From: JAPPHA01 sp964291635
GTDB lineage: Bacteria; Pseudomonadota; Alphaproteobacteria; Rhodobacterales; Rhodobacteraceae
Reading direction: 5' to 3'
Assembly: GCA_964291635.2 (NCBI GenBank)
Contig: OZ219892.1
Coordinates: forward strand, 558,001 to 622,000
Length of the DNA stretch: 64,000 bases
This document shows positions 26,261-34,793 of the stretch, piece by piece (the stretch's first letter is position 1; each line of letters starts with the position of its first letter). The notes beneath the pieces were generated by a model that had not been told where the DNA came from, made no database searches, and saw nothing but the letters and a program-made list of their open reading frames with translations. Both the position numbers and the translations under genes were made by a program.

Positions 26261-27297
26261 CCGCAGCCGTCGCAGTCGTGCACCCTGTCCGCGAGCGTCT
26301 TCGGCCTGTCCGGCTCCGCCCCGCATCCGCTGCATCGCTGGGAAGTGCCGTGCGGGTCGACCAGGACCACGGACCCACCGGCGCTTTCAGCCTTGTAAGT
26401 CAGCATGTCCCGCAACTGCGTCCACGCGGCGTCGTGAATCGACCTGGCCAGGAAGGAGCGCTTCAGCGCGTTCATTCCCAGGTCCTCCATCGCGATCACG
26501 CGATGCCGGGAAGCCAGGCCGTGAGAGAGTTTGTGCAGGAAGTCGCGCCGCCCTGCGGCGACGCGTGCGTGGTGGCGGGCGAGGTTCCTGCGTGCCTTTG
26601 CCCGCCGCTTCGATCTCCGTTCCTTCCGGGCCAGCGCCCGCGGCAGCCGTCGCGTCTTCCTCTGCGCCTTGCGCGCATGCTTCGGCGCAGCGACGCTCTC
26701 CCCGTCGCTGGTCGCGACGATGCTGTTCAGGCCGACGTCGATCCCGACGTCCGGGCGCGTGTCTTCCTCGCCCGGAATCCTCAGCTCCCGCACCTTGAAC
26801 TGGAGCGTCACGTACCACTTCCCGTTCGAGCAGCTGACGATCGCGTGCGACGGCCTCGCGGGCAGCTCGCGATGCCACCGGACCTTGACGAGGCCGGGGA
26901 TGCCGACGAGCCGGAGCCGCCCGTCCCGGCAGACCAGCCCGTCGCCGACGCGGAAGTCCGCGCCGTGGAACCGCGACTTCGCGCGGAAGCGCGGGAAGCC
27001 CGGCGTCTCGCCCGCCTTCACGCGGCGGAAGAAGGCGGCGAAGGCCTTGTCGAGCCGGCGCAGGACCTGCTGCTCGGCGCTGAAGCTGTATCCGGCCAGT
27101 TCCGGAACCGCGTCCCGGACGGCCCTCAGCTCGCCGGCCTGGGCGGCACAGCCGAGGCTGACGCCCTGCCGGTTCCATGCCTCGATGCGCTGCTGGAGGC
27201 CCGCGTTGTAGAGGTCGCAGAAATGTCCGAGCATGTCCGACAGGGCCGCTTCCTGCACCCCGTTCGGGTAAAGCCGGTACTTGTAGCTCCTGATCAA
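26158..27297 (-). CDS. tnpB: TnpB RNA-guided endonuclease of IS200/IS605
   Basis: 379-aa intact TnpB. N-terminal OrfB_IS605 start MIRSYKYRLYPNGVQEAAL. RuvC-I is VGIDVGLNSIVATSDG, RuvC-II VIAMEDLGMNALKRSFLA, and RuvC-III DRDVNPARNVLQQL. The zinc ribbon is CSGCG...CDGCG between the last two. All three acidic catalytic residues and four Cys are present, so it looks active. It starts with TTG at 27297, directly after the tnpA TAG. Family members are guided by an RNA from the element's 3' end and cut excised donor sites, aiding retention of the element. Confidence 0.9.
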   Translation of the reverse strand: MIRSYKYRLYPNGVQEAALSDMLGHFCDLYNAGLQQRIEAWNRQGVSLGCAAQAGELRAVRDAVPELAGYSFSAEQQVLRRLDKAFAAFFRRVKAGETPGFPRFRAKSRFHGADFRVGDGLVCRDGRLRLVGIPGLVKVRWHRELPARPSHAIVSCSNGKWYVTLQFKVRELRIPGEEDTRPDVGIDVGLNSIVATSDGESVAAPKHARKAQRKTRRLPRALARKERRSKRRAKARRNLARHHARVAAGRRDFLHKLSHGLASRHRVIAMEDLGMNALKRSFLARSIHDAAWTQLRDMLTYKAESAGGSVVLVDPHGTSQRCSGCGAEPDRPKTLADRVHDCDGCGLVLDRDVNPARNVLQQLKGPGTGLRSRSVRVAA

Positions 27298-27696
27298 CTA
27301 CTTGCCTTTCTGGCTCTCTATGTACCGCTTGACGCTCGCCTGGCTGACGTGCCCCACGGTGCCTGCGTAGTAGTTCCGCGACCACAGTGTGGGAAGCCGG
27401 GACCTCAATGTCGGGAACTCCTGTCGCAGAACCCTGCTCGACCGGCCCTTCAGCCTGTTGACAATCTCCGCCACGCAAAGCGTCGGGTCGCTCTCGACGA
27501 ACAGGTGAACGTGGTCCGGCATGATCTCCATTGCGTGGAACGTCATGCCCTTCTCGTCCGCAACCTCGGCAAGGAGCTGTCTCAACCGAACTTCAATCCG
27601 GCCGGTAAGCACCTTCCGGCGATACTTCGGACACCAGACCAAATGATACTTGAGCGTGAAGACCGCACCTGGGTTCCTGGCATACCTGTCAGCCAT
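27298..27696 (-). CDS. tnpA: IS200/IS605 Y1 transposase TnpA
   Basis: 132-aa HUH single-strand transposase. The HUH metal motif is in MPDHVHLFVESDPT, and the catalytic Tyr is in SVKRYIESQKGK near the C terminus. VWCPKYRRKVLTGRI near the N terminus is typical of the family. The ATG at 27696 (MADRYARNPGAVFTLKYHLV) is chosen over the longer open frame. It cuts and joins single-stranded ends at subterminal hairpins. It appears intact, unlike the tnpB-only elements elsewhere in this window. Confidence 0.9.
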   Translation of the reverse strand: MADRYARNPGAVFTLKYHLVWCPKYRRKVLTGRIEVRLRQLLAEVADEKGMTFHAMEIMPDHVHLFVESDPTLCVAEIVNRLKGRSSRVLRQEFPTLRSRLPTLWSRNYYAGTVGHVSQASVKRYIESQKGK

Positions 27697-27793
27697 GAGG
27701 GCGATATACCTGCGGCAGATAACTATTGCAACAAGGAACGCGCATTCACCTGTCGCCTGAACGCGACAGTCCCCTGCGCGAGTTCTATGGGGG

Positions 27794-27883
27794 TTGCCTG
27801 AATTCGTTCCGATTTGCCCGGCAGAGATGGTCGACCGGCTGGAACATCCGCTCGTTCCGGATGCGCGGCTGCGTACGGCGTGA
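27794..27883 (+). pseudogene. gltB: Glutamate synthase large subunit C-terminal remnant, part 2
   Basis: Resumes the gltB frame after the IS: LPEFVPICPAEMVDRLEHPL followed by VPDARLRTA and a TGA stop. It matches the GltB terminus (...LPKFVxVxPxEYxxxL...). Together with part 1 this shows the IS200/IS605 element lies inside what was a single gltB 3' end. Confidence 0.6.
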
Positions 27884-27965
27884 ACGGAGGAACTCCCGAA
27901 ACGCTGTTGAAAATTCTCCATGAGCATTGCACATGGTGGACCCGGGACATGACAATGGACACGAG

Positions 27966-28640
27966 ATGTCGCAGGTTCTTCGCCTTCACCAGTTCCCCTT
28001 GTCGCCATTTTCGCGAAAGGTCCGCATTGTGCTCGGAGAAAAACGGCAGCAATGCGAGGAAATCATTGAGCGATTCTGGAATCCTTCCGCCGATTTCCTG
28101 TTGCTCAACCCCGCTGGCAAGGTACCGGTCCTGAAGGTTGAGCAGGCCGTCCTGGCGGAATCGACGGCGATTTGCGAGTATCTTGACGAGGAATACCCGG
28201 AGCCGCCGCTGCTGCCCGATTCGCCGCTCGCCCGCGCGGAAGTCCGGCGGCTGGTCGGGTGGTTCGACGACAAGTTCTACCACGATGTGACCAACAACCT
28301 CCTTTGGGAACGGCTGATGAAAAAGGTTACGGGAGGCGGGGCGCCGGAAAGCAAGAAGGTCATGGTCGGGTTGAGGAATTTCCGGTTCCATATCGATTAC
28401 ATGACGAAACTTCTCGACCGGCGAAGATGGCTTGCAGGCGATTCGATGACGCTTGCCGACGTCTCTGCAGCTGCCCAGTTGTCCTGTCTCGATTACCTTT
28501 CCGACGTGGACTGGGACCGGAGCGAATCGCTGAGGATCTGGTACGCGACGATCAAGTCGCGCCCGTCGTTCCGGTCCATCCTCAGTGATCACCTTCCCGG
28601 GTTTCCGCCTCCGCCCCACTACGCGGACCTGGATTTCTGA
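27966..28640 (+). CDS. Glutathione S-transferase family protein
   Basis: 224-aa cytosolic GST. The thioredoxin-like N-terminal domain carries LHQFPLSPFSRKVRIVLGEK with the Ser/Pro active-site region, NPAGKVPVL (cis-Pro) and LAESTAICEYLDEEYP (glutathione-binding Glu-Ser). A helical C-terminal domain contains WLAGDSMTLADVSAAAQLS. The ATG at 27966 starts the conserved domain. Its TGA overlaps the queG ATG (TGATG), so the two are coupled. Substrate unknown. Confidence 0.88.
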   Translation: MSQVLRLHQFPLSPFSRKVRIVLGEKRQQCEEIIERFWNPSADFLLLNPAGKVPVLKVEQAVLAESTAICEYLDEEYPEPPLLPDSPLARAEVRRLVGWFDDKFYHDVTNNLLWERLMKKVTGGGAPESKKVMVGLRNFRFHIDYMTKLLDRRRWLAGDSMTLADVSAAAQLSCLDYLSDVDWDRSESLRIWYATIKSRPSFRSILSDHLPGFPPPPHYADLDF

Positions 28641-29716
28641 TGTCGCACAGCGGGCGATCCCTGAAGGATGCGCTCAAGGCCAGGGCATTCGAGGAGGGCT
28701 TTTCGGCAGCGGGAATCTGCCGCCCGGACGCGATACCCGAAGCCGGCATCAATCTGGCGCGATACCTTCGCCTGGGCTACCACGGCCAAATGGAGTGGAT
28801 GTCCCGGCGGGCCAACTGGCGCGGGAGTCCGTCTGCGCTGTGGCCGGAGGCCAGGTCGGTCGTCATGCTGGCAGAGGCATACACTCCGGAGCATGATCCG
28901 CTTGCCGTCCTGGAGAACCGCGGCCGTGCGGCCATTTCGGTCTACGCGCAGGGCAGGGACTACCACGAACTGGTCAAGAAGCGCCTGAAACGGCTGGGAC
29001 GGTGGCTGATTGCCCAGGTTCCCGGTACGGAAATCAAGGTGTTCGTCGACACGGCCCCGGTCATGGAGAAGCCGCTTGCAGCCGCTGCCGGTCTCGGGTG
29101 GCAGGGGAAGCACACGAACCTGCTTTCGCGGGAACTCGGCAACTGGTTTTTCCTCGGTTCGGTTTTCACGACGCTCGAACTCGAGCCTGACGAGCACTCC
29201 GCTGATCACTGCGGATCTTGCCGGGCCTGTCTCGACATCTGTCCGACCGGGGCGTTTCCGGAACCATATCGTCTCGACGCGCGCAGGTGCATTTCCTACC
29301 TGACCATCGAGCACAGGGGTCCGGTGGATGAAACGTTGCGGCCGAAGCTGGGGAATCGGGTCTTCGGTTGCGATGACTGCCTCGCGGTCTGCCCGTGGAA
29401 CAAGTTCGCCGTCCAGGCGGGAGAGATCGGCTACCGGTCACGGGAGGAGCTCGGGACCGCGCGGCTCGCGGAGCTCGCGGGGCTGGACGACGCCGGATTT
29501 CGGCGCCTGTTCCGGAAATCCCCCGTCAAGCGGATCGGCCGTGACAGGCTCGTTCGAAATGTCGTCTACGCCATCGGCAATTCAGGGATGACCGAACTCG
29601 TTCCCGTCGCGGCCGCGCGGCTGGGGGATGGCGACGCGACCGTCAGGGATGCCGCACGCTGGGCGCTGGAGCGGTTGGCGAATGGCGCCCGCGGGGACGG
29701 CCCCGGAGATGGCTAG
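28640..29716 (+). CDS. queG: Epoxyqueuosine reductase
   Basis: 358-aa enzyme for the last step of queuosine tRNA modification, reducing epoxyqueuosine to queuosine with cobalamin and two 4Fe-4S clusters. Motifs are WMSRRANWRGSPSALWPEAR, VFVDTAPVMEKPLAAAAGLGW (catalytic Asp), GWQGKHTNLLSRELGNWFFLG, the first cluster CGSCRACLDICPTGAF, the second CDDCLAVCPWNKFA, and a C-terminal HEAT-like segment. Overlaps the GST stop and the next gene's start (8 bases). Confidence 0.93.
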   Translation: MSHSGRSLKDALKARAFEEGFSAAGICRPDAIPEAGINLARYLRLGYHGQMEWMSRRANWRGSPSALWPEARSVVMLAEAYTPEHDPLAVLENRGRAAISVYAQGRDYHELVKKRLKRLGRWLIAQVPGTEIKVFVDTAPVMEKPLAAAAGLGWQGKHTNLLSRELGNWFFLGSVFTTLELEPDEHSADHCGSCRACLDICPTGAFPEPYRLDARRCISYLTIEHRGPVDETLRPKLGNRVFGCDDCLAVCPWNKFAVQAGEIGYRSREELGTARLAELAGLDDAGFRRLFRKSPVKRIGRDRLVRNVVYAIGNSGMTELVPVAAARLGDGDATVRDAARWALERLANGARGDGPGDG

Positions 29717-30566
29717 GGTACTCCTCAGCATCGGCCACGGATACACGGCGCGCGCGCTTGCAAGGATCATCCTGCCGGAAGGGTGGCGGGTCATCGGCAC
29801 GACCAGGTCGGATGAGCGTGCCGGGAACCTGTTGTCCACGGGGATCGACGCCCTGGTCTGGCCCGGGTCGGATCTGTGCGACGCCATCGGGCAAGCGACG
29901 CATGTCCTGGTTTCCGTTCCGCCCGGTGTCGATGGTGATCCCGTTCTCCGGGGCGAAAGGGACCGGCTCCTGGCCCATGGCAGGCGACTCGGATGGGTTG
30001 GCTACCTGTCCACCACCGGTGTCTACGGTGACCACGCCGGCGGCTGGGTCGACGAGTCCACCCCTCCGTCTCCATCGACCGAACGCGGCCGAAGGCGTGT
30101 CCTGGCCGAGGCAGCGTGGGCGAAGACCGGACTGCCCGTGCATGTCTTTCGGCTGGCAGGAATTTATGGCCCGGGGCGCGGACCGTTCCGGAAAGTCCTT
30201 GATGGAACGGCGCGGCGGGTGATCAAGCCGGGCCAGGTGTTCAGCAGGATTCACGTGAGCGACATCGCGAGAATCCTTAAGGCGTCGATGGAGAGGCCCG
30301 AACCGGGCACGATCTACAATGTCTGTGACGATGAGCCGTCACCGCCTGAAGATGTCATCGCCTGCGCGGCGCGGCTGCTGGGCGTTCCGGTTCCGGATGC
30401 CATACCGTTCGATATGGCCGAGCTGTCGCCGATGGCCCGGAGTTTCTATGCAGAGTCCAAAAGGGTATCCAACCAGAAGGTGAAGACGGAGTTGGGCGTG
30501 ACCCTGGAATTCCCCGACTTCAGGTCGGGACTGGAGGCACTCCTGCGACAGGCGGGTCGCGGCTGA
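29709..30566 (+). CDS. NAD-dependent epimerase/dehydratase-like protein (YeeZ-type)
   Basis: 285-aa extended-SDR-like protein. It begins MARVLLSIGHGYTARALARI, a variant Rossmann motif (G-x-G-Y-T-A) like that of YeeZ. It continues with VLVSVPPGVDGDP, GYLSTTGVYGDHAGGWVDES (Thr-Thr...Tyr) and FRLAGIYGPGRGPFRKV. The ATG at 29709 overlaps the queG stop by 8 bases. Function is not established for this group; it may act on a nucleotide sugar or other metabolite. Confidence 0.82.
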   Translation: MARVLLSIGHGYTARALARIILPEGWRVIGTTRSDERAGNLLSTGIDALVWPGSDLCDAIGQATHVLVSVPPGVDGDPVLRGERDRLLAHGRRLGWVGYLSTTGVYGDHAGGWVDESTPPSPSTERGRRRVLAEAAWAKTGLPVHVFRLAGIYGPGRGPFRKVLDGTARRVIKPGQVFSRIHVSDIARILKASMERPEPGTIYNVCDDEPSPPEDVIACAARLLGVPVPDAIPFDMAELSPMARSFYAESKRVSNQKVKTELGVTLEFPDFRSGLEALLRQAGRG

Positions 30567-30616
30567 TGACAGCCGCGCCGGAATCGTGCCCGTCGGGACA
30601 GGTCGCGAGGCCGCAC

Positions 30617-31234
30617 TCAGATCAACTGGACCTGGGTTCCGATTTTCGTCAGTTCGAACAGCTCGGCGATATGCTCGTTGTAGAGGCCGATACACCCGCT
30701 GGACGAGCGCCGCCCGATCTTTTCCGGATCGTGAGTGCCGTGGATCCGGTAATACCGCCAGCTCAGGTAGAGGGCATGGGAGCCCATGGGGTTCTCCGGG
30801 CCCGGCGGGACATAGGCCGGCCACTCCGGATTGCGTTCGAGCATCGCCTGCGTCGGGCGCCAGTCCGGCCCTACCTTCTTGTGCACGATCCGGGTTCGCC
30901 CCAAGCGGGTAAGCTCGGGTGAAGCCGGAACACTTGTCGGGAAAAGCCGGTAGACCTGGCCGTCCTCCGACCAGAAGTGCAGCGCACGACTCTGCGTATC
31001 GGCAAGGATCGCGCCGTTGCGAAGATTCTGGAAATAGGGTTCCCAGGTACGGGTCTTGAAACTCGAGACGTTTCGTTTGACCATGCGGGGAGGAGCCTTC
31101 GGCCCGCTGGTGCCCGTGACCTCGTAGATCGACTCGACAACCATCGAAAACGCGGGGGTCGCCGCAAGAGATGTCGTGAGGGCCGTTGCCGCAAAGGCTC
31201 TCCGGGTCATTTTCGTGCTCGGCGTGTCCGGCAT
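30617..31234 (-). CDS. L,D-transpeptidase (YkuD domain), Tat-type signal
   Basis: 205-aa exported cell-wall enzyme. The N terminus KMTRRAFAATALTTSLAATPAFS resembles a Tat signal. The YkuD catalytic region near the C terminus is YRIHGTHDPEKIGRRSSSGC-IGL, with His, the S-x-G-C nucleophile Cys and the following Asn/Tyr. GPENPMGSHALYLSW precedes it, as in ErfK/YbiS. It probably forms 3-3 cross-links or anchors proteins to peptidoglycan. It is convergent with the epimerase gene. Confidence 0.87.
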   Translation of the reverse strand: MPDTPSTKMTRRAFAATALTTSLAATPAFSMVVESIYEVTGTSGPKAPPRMVKRNVSSFKTRTWEPYFQNLRNGAILADTQSRALHFWSEDGQVYRLFPTSVPASPELTRLGRTRIVHKKVGPDWRPTQAMLERNPEWPAYVPPGPENPMGSHALYLSWRYYRIHGTHDPEKIGRRSSSGCIGLYNEHIAELFELTKIGTQVQLI

Positions 31235-31511
31235 CGGATCAAGACCTCAACTGTCCAAAACAGGCAAGACGATACCCCGGCCGGTCCCGGAGATCAATTC
31301 AAACGCTCGTGAAACAACCTTGCGCCTCGGTACCGGCAAGTCGGAACCCGCAGCCGCCACCTGTTCACCCGCTGATCTGCCCTGCCCGGGACCGCCCGCG
31401 GGTGACATGGGCGAGGCCGAATGCCCAGACAGGCGGGTGAAGCTGTTGAACGGTTCAAGCAGAGCAGGTAACACTCGGCGCGCATGTTCACTTCCGGGAG
31501 TCGACCCGACG

Positions 31512-32006
31512 ATGCCGCGGTTGCTGTTGATGGTTCTGTCAGTTCTTGTCGTGGCCGGGTGTGTCCAGCCAAACGAGGTCGAGACACAAGGGGACTCGCC
31601 ACGTCTGATTTCGGCGGAAGAAGCGCGATTGATCCCCATGCGCCATGTTGGCGCCATCAATGAAGCTCGACGTGCCTTCGGGCTCCAGGAAGTTTCGCTC
31701 GACCTGGAACTCACAGTCGCTGCCCGAACCCACGCGCAGGACATGTCCATACAGCGCCGCGTCTGGCATTTCGGCAGCGATGGATCATCGCCGATCGAAC
31801 GTGTCTCGCGCAGCGGGTTCGATGGCCGTCTCATCGGGGAAAACATCGCCGAAACCTTCGAGAATGATACGGAGATTCTCGAAGCCTGGCTGCGGGAACA
31901 CAATTCCCGATCCACGATCCTTCACCCCGATGCGCGAAGTGTCGGATTCGGATGGAAGCAGGACGAAGACGGCAAGCTCTGGTGGGTGCAGCTCGTCGGC
32001 GCCTGA
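31512..32006 (+). CDS. CAP-domain (SCP-like) lipoprotein
   Basis: 164-aa predicted lipoprotein with lipobox VVAGC at the end of a signal peptide (MPRLLLMVLSVLVVAGC). A CAP/SCP domain follows: INEARRAFGLQEVSLDLELT, VAARTHAQDMSIQRRVWHFG, GENIAETFEN and LHPDARSVGFGW. The family's His/Glu cavity residues appear in WHFG and GENIA. Function in bacteria is generally unknown. The start is set at ATG 31512 by the signal peptide; the open frame begins at 31176 within the opposite gene. Confidence 0.83.
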   Translation: MPRLLLMVLSVLVVAGCVQPNEVETQGDSPRLISAEEARLIPMRHVGAINEARRAFGLQEVSLDLELTVAARTHAQDMSIQRRVWHFGSDGSSPIERVSRSGFDGRLIGENIAETFENDTEILEAWLREHNSRSTILHPDARSVGFGWKQDEDGKLWWVQLVGA

Positions 32007-32025
32007 CGGGATATGCCCTTGCAGG

Positions 32026-32523
32026 TCAGGGGCGGATATAGATTGGCGTGTCGAGACTCACCATCGCGTAGATTTCGGACATCTGCCAATCAGTGACGGC
32101 GATACATCCGTCTGTCCAGTCGCGCCGGTTCCGGTCCTTCCACAGGCGCGGGCCTCCGTGAATGAAGATATCGCCGCCCGGATCCTCGCCCATTGCGTGG
32201 GCTTCGGCGATGTCCCGTCTGCTTGGATAAGAGATCCCGAGACTGAGGTGGAAACGGCTGCGCGGATTGCGCCGATCGATTCGGTAAATTCCTTCGGGTG
32301 TTCGGCCGTCGCCTTGCACTTTCTTGTCGCCGACCGGGGCAAATCCGAGGTTGACATGATAAGAGCGGATGATCTCTCCCTCTTTAAGGAGCCACATGCG
32401 CCGATCCGACTTGTCGACAATGATGCGATCGGCCTGGGGAAGGTTTCGGTTGCCGTGTCCAAAAAGGCCGAAACAACCCGAGAGCATGAACATGATTGCC
32501 AGAACGGTGCAGGTTCTCATCAT
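32026..32523 (-). CDS. L,D-transpeptidase lipoprotein (YkuD domain)
   Basis: 165-aa lipoprotein. The signal and lipobox are MMRTCTVLAIMFMLSGC. The YkuD domain includes DRRMWLLKEGEIIRSYHVNL, PEGIYRIDRRNPRSRFHLSL and the active site IFIHGGPRLWKDRNRRDWTD followed by GCIAV (His, Cys). Start at the first ATG of ATGATG, overlapping the rlmN stop (TGA) by 4 bases. This is a second L,D-transpeptidase within 2 kb, on either side of the CAP lipoprotein. Confidence 0.87.
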   Translation of the reverse strand: MMRTCTVLAIMFMLSGCFGLFGHGNRNLPQADRIIVDKSDRRMWLLKEGEIIRSYHVNLGFAPVGDKKVQGDGRTPEGIYRIDRRNPRSRFHLSLGISYPSRRDIAEAHAMGEDPGGDIFIHGGPRLWKDRNRRDWTDGCIAVTDWQMSEIYAMVSLDTPIYIRP

Positions 32524-33635
32524 TGAACAGGGACCCAGTTCGTTGTGCGTTTGGCGAGGACGGGATTTTTCGGGTGCAGTGACTTCGTCCTGAGTTGGCC
32601 GCAGGCGGCCATGATGTCCGTTCCTCTTGGTGTTCGAACCGGACTTGAGAAACCGGCGTCGTTGACAATCCTGGCGAACCGGTCGATTCGGCCAGGATCG
32701 GAGCATTGATAAGGCGAACCTGGCCAGGGATTGAACGGAATCAGGTTGATCTTGGCAGGTATCCCTTCGATGAGGCGGACGAGTCGATGGGCGTCTTCCG
32801 TGCTGTCATTCAGGTCCTTGAGCATGACGTATTCGAACAGGATCCTCTCCGCGTTGGACAACCGCGGATAGGCACGGCAGGCATCCAGCAATTCGGCGAT
32901 CGGGTATTTCCTGTTGATTGGTACGAGGTGATCGCGCAACTCGTCGGTCGTCGCGTGCAGGGAGACCGCGAGCATGCAGCCGATTTCGCGGCCGGCACGT
33001 TGAATTCCGGGCACGATACCGGAAGTCGACAGGGTAATTCTTCGCCGGGAAAGACCGATGCCCTCGTCGTCGCGAACGATCCGCATTGCCTGCACGACCG
33101 CGTCCGGATTGAGCAGGGGCTCTCCCATTCCCATGAGCACGAGATTGGTTATCCGGCGTCCCGATCGGTTGTGAGGGTCTTCCCAGTCGTCGAGGTCATC
33201 TCGTGCCGCAAGAACCTGGCCAACGATTTCGGCGGCGGAGAGGTTGCGAACCAGTCGTTGCGTACCGGTGCGGCAGAACGGGCATGTGAGCGTGCAACCG
33301 ACCTGGCTGGAGACACAGAGAGTTCCACGGTCTTCGTCCGGGATGAAAACCGTTTCGATTTCCTGGCCGTCAGCAAGGCGAAGGAGGTATTTCCGGGTGC
33401 CGTCCTTCGAGATCAGGCGGCGCGAAATCGCGGGCCGGCCAATGGCCAACCGGCAAGCGAGTTGCGACCGCAACGATGCAGGCAGGCCGGTCATCGTCTC
33501 GAAGGAGGTCATGCCCCTCCGGTATACGCATGTCCTGATCCGGGTCGCCCGGCGGGCGACGAGCGGCTTCGGAACCCCTGCCGACAGGAGCATGTCCGCC
33601 AGGTATTCCCTTTGCATTCCCGTCAGGTCGGGCAT
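32520..33635 (-). CDS. rlmN: 23S rRNA A2503 / tRNA A37 C2-methyltransferase RlmN
   Basis: 371-aa radical SAM methyltransferase. The SAM cluster motif is CTLTCPFCRTGTQRLVRNL. NLVLMGMGEPLLNPDAV, RRITLSTSGIVPGIQ, LAVSLHATTDELRDHLVPIN and the C-terminal SSPVRTPRGTDIMAACGQL follow, containing the second catalytic Cys. Start at ATG 33635 (MPDLTGMQREYL); the frame extends to 33755, with a GTG at 33695 as an alternative. Overlaps the L,D-transpeptidase gene. Confidence 0.93.
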   Translation of the reverse strand: MPDLTGMQREYLADMLLSAGVPKPLVARRATRIRTCVYRRGMTSFETMTGLPASLRSQLACRLAIGRPAISRRLISKDGTRKYLLRLADGQEIETVFIPDEDRGTLCVSSQVGCTLTCPFCRTGTQRLVRNLSAAEIVGQVLAARDDLDDWEDPHNRSGRRITNLVLMGMGEPLLNPDAVVQAMRIVRDDEGIGLSRRRITLSTSGIVPGIQRAGREIGCMLAVSLHATTDELRDHLVPINRKYPIAELLDACRAYPRLSNAERILFEYVMLKDLNDSTEDAHRLVRLIEGIPAKINLIPFNPWPGSPYQCSDPGRIDRFARIVNDAGFSSPVRTPRGTDIMAACGQLRTKSLHPKNPVLAKRTTNWVPVQ

Positions 33636-33802
33636 CCTGGAATTTTCCGGCAACCCGGGTCCGGAACCGTTGGGCGGGAATTCATGGACAGTCACGAAGC
33701 AGGACCACAATTCAATTTTCGATCGGGGGCGGCGACCCGAGGCATTCAGCGCCAAGCATGAACGTAACGTCTAGTAACGATTGTTCAAATTTCCCCGGAA
33801 AC

Positions 33803-34381
33803 TCAGGAGCAGAGCTTTTTTGCATGATTGAACGCATCAGTAAATCCGATGAGCGAAATCGTGTCCGAGGTCGTCGTTCCCCTGGCGCTGACACCGGTGA
33901 TGATCGCGGTGACTCCGCGCCTGAAAGCCTCATGAACTTTACGGTCTTCGTCCGGACTGCCGGTCCAGGCCCATTCGCCGTCCACGTAAAGGGTGAACGT
34001 GTTTCCGCTGACGGTCAAATTCACCGTCTTCTGGGGATCATACGGATAACCACCGGTATACGAGACTTCCCCGTCCCTTCCCTTGCCCGGCTCGAACATC
34101 ACCGAAATCTGTTCGAGGCTACGATTCACACTGACCGGTTTTCCTTCGCGGGTATTGCGTTTGCGTTGCGCCCTCGAGGCTGCAAAACACAATTTCCGGT
34201 TTGCCGTTTCGTGAACGTAGACGACCCACTTCTGAAAGATCCCGGCACTCTTGATGGAGTTATCCTGAGCGGACGCGAGTGACGCGGCCATGCTCACAAC
34301 CATCGCGGTGCATGCCAGTCGTTCAAGACGAAACACGACGGATTCCTGCTGCCTCCAAATTTTTTCCGGCCTGTCTGCCAT
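33803..34381 (-). CDS. Invasion-associated locus B (IalB)-like protein
   Basis: 192-aa exported protein. The hydrophobic segment LACTAMVVSMAASLASAQ is a signal peptide, preceded by a charged N-terminal stretch; the true start may be at a later Met. The mature part has WVVYVHETANRKLCFAASRA, RSLEQISVMFEPGKGRDGEV, and GNTFTLYVDGEWAWTGSPDE with FRRGVTAIITGVSARGTTT, the IalB pattern. Role outside Bartonella is unknown. Expressed towards rlmN. Confidence 0.82.
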   Translation of the reverse strand: MADRPEKIWRQQESVVFRLERLACTAMVVSMAASLASAQDNSIKSAGIFQKWVVYVHETANRKLCFAASRAQRKRNTREGKPVSVNRSLEQISVMFEPGKGRDGEVSYTGGYPYDPQKTVNLTVSGNTFTLYVDGEWAWTGSPDEDRKVHEAFRRGVTAIITGVSARGTTTSDTISLIGFTDAFNHAKKLCS

Positions 34382-34591
34382 GAATCGCAGAATCAGGCAA
34401 GAGATGTGAGATGCCAGAGTATCCCGTTTCCGCGTGGTTGGAAATTTGATGCCCCCGGACAATTCGGAGCACGTTGCGGGGCACAGGCTCCGGTGAGCCA
34501 ACCAAGCTGGCAATCCGGCGGGAAATTTCGGTGACCGACCGGGAGCGGAACAACGCGAACGCAGTCAGGTTCCGCTGCCCGATGTCCAGCG

Positions 34592-34599
34592 AATGAAAA
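34592..34599. repeat. Candidate 8-bp target duplication, left (AATGAAAA)
   Basis: AATGAAAA directly abuts the left inverted repeat at 34600, and AATGAAAG directly abuts the right one at 36102-36109 (7 of 8 identical). A single later substitution would explain the mismatch. This supports insertion of the 34600-36101 unit as one element. Confidence 0.6.
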
Positions 34600-34622
34600 G
34601 GGGCTTATAAAGATGGGTTGAC
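34600..34622. repeat. Terminal inverted repeat, copy A left
   Basis: GGGGCTTATAAAGATGGGTT and three more bases. Pairs in inverted orientation with 36079-36101 (four mismatches in 23) and matches the ends of copy B (45723-45745, 48919-48941). Confidence 0.75.
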
Positions 34623-34735
34623 GTTGCGGTTCCGCACCAAATTCCGATCGATTTCACCTGTTGCAGGGATCGGGAACGCTTGTTCCTGACCTTGGATGAT
34701 TCCTTGACAATTCGGGCAGATAGTATAGTGAGCGC

Positions 34736-34762
34736 GTGACGGGAAACCAGCCTTTCCCGCAC
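34736..34762 (+). repeat. Subterminal hairpin upstream of tnpB, copy A
   Basis: GTGACGGGAAA-N6-TTTCCCGCAC, one mismatch. The corresponding hairpin of copy B (46997-47026) is perfect with a 10-bp stem. It lies 32 bases before the tnpB start and resembles left-end hairpins of IS200/IS605 elements. Confidence 0.55.
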
Positions 34763-34793
34763 CAGACGAACCTTGTGCCGAAGGCCCGACCGC

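Larger units (their letters stand above)
26117..27793 (-). mobile_element. IS200/IS605 element with tnpA and tnpB
   Basis: A complete-looking IS200/IS605 element in minus orientation: left end near 27793, tnpA, tnpB, right end near 26117. Both ends carry the same subterminal hairpin. Left: CTGTCGC-N6-GCGACAG (27750-27769). Right: CCGTCG-N8-CGACGG (26125-26144). Both have TTCAGGCGAC on the minus strand. The borders are placed by the interrupted gltB reading frame, which stops at 26116 and resumes at 27794; they may be off by several bases. No target duplication is expected for this family. Confidence 0.8.

Noticed and set aside
26116..27801. 561-codon plus-strand open frame
   Set aside because: Antisense to tnpB and tnpA, whose motifs are unmistakable; high GC at third positions keeps the opposite frame open.
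34704..34729. TTGACA...TATAGT promoter for copy A tnpB
   Set aside because: The spacer is 14 bases rather than ~17 and the -10-like part is not conserved in copy B.
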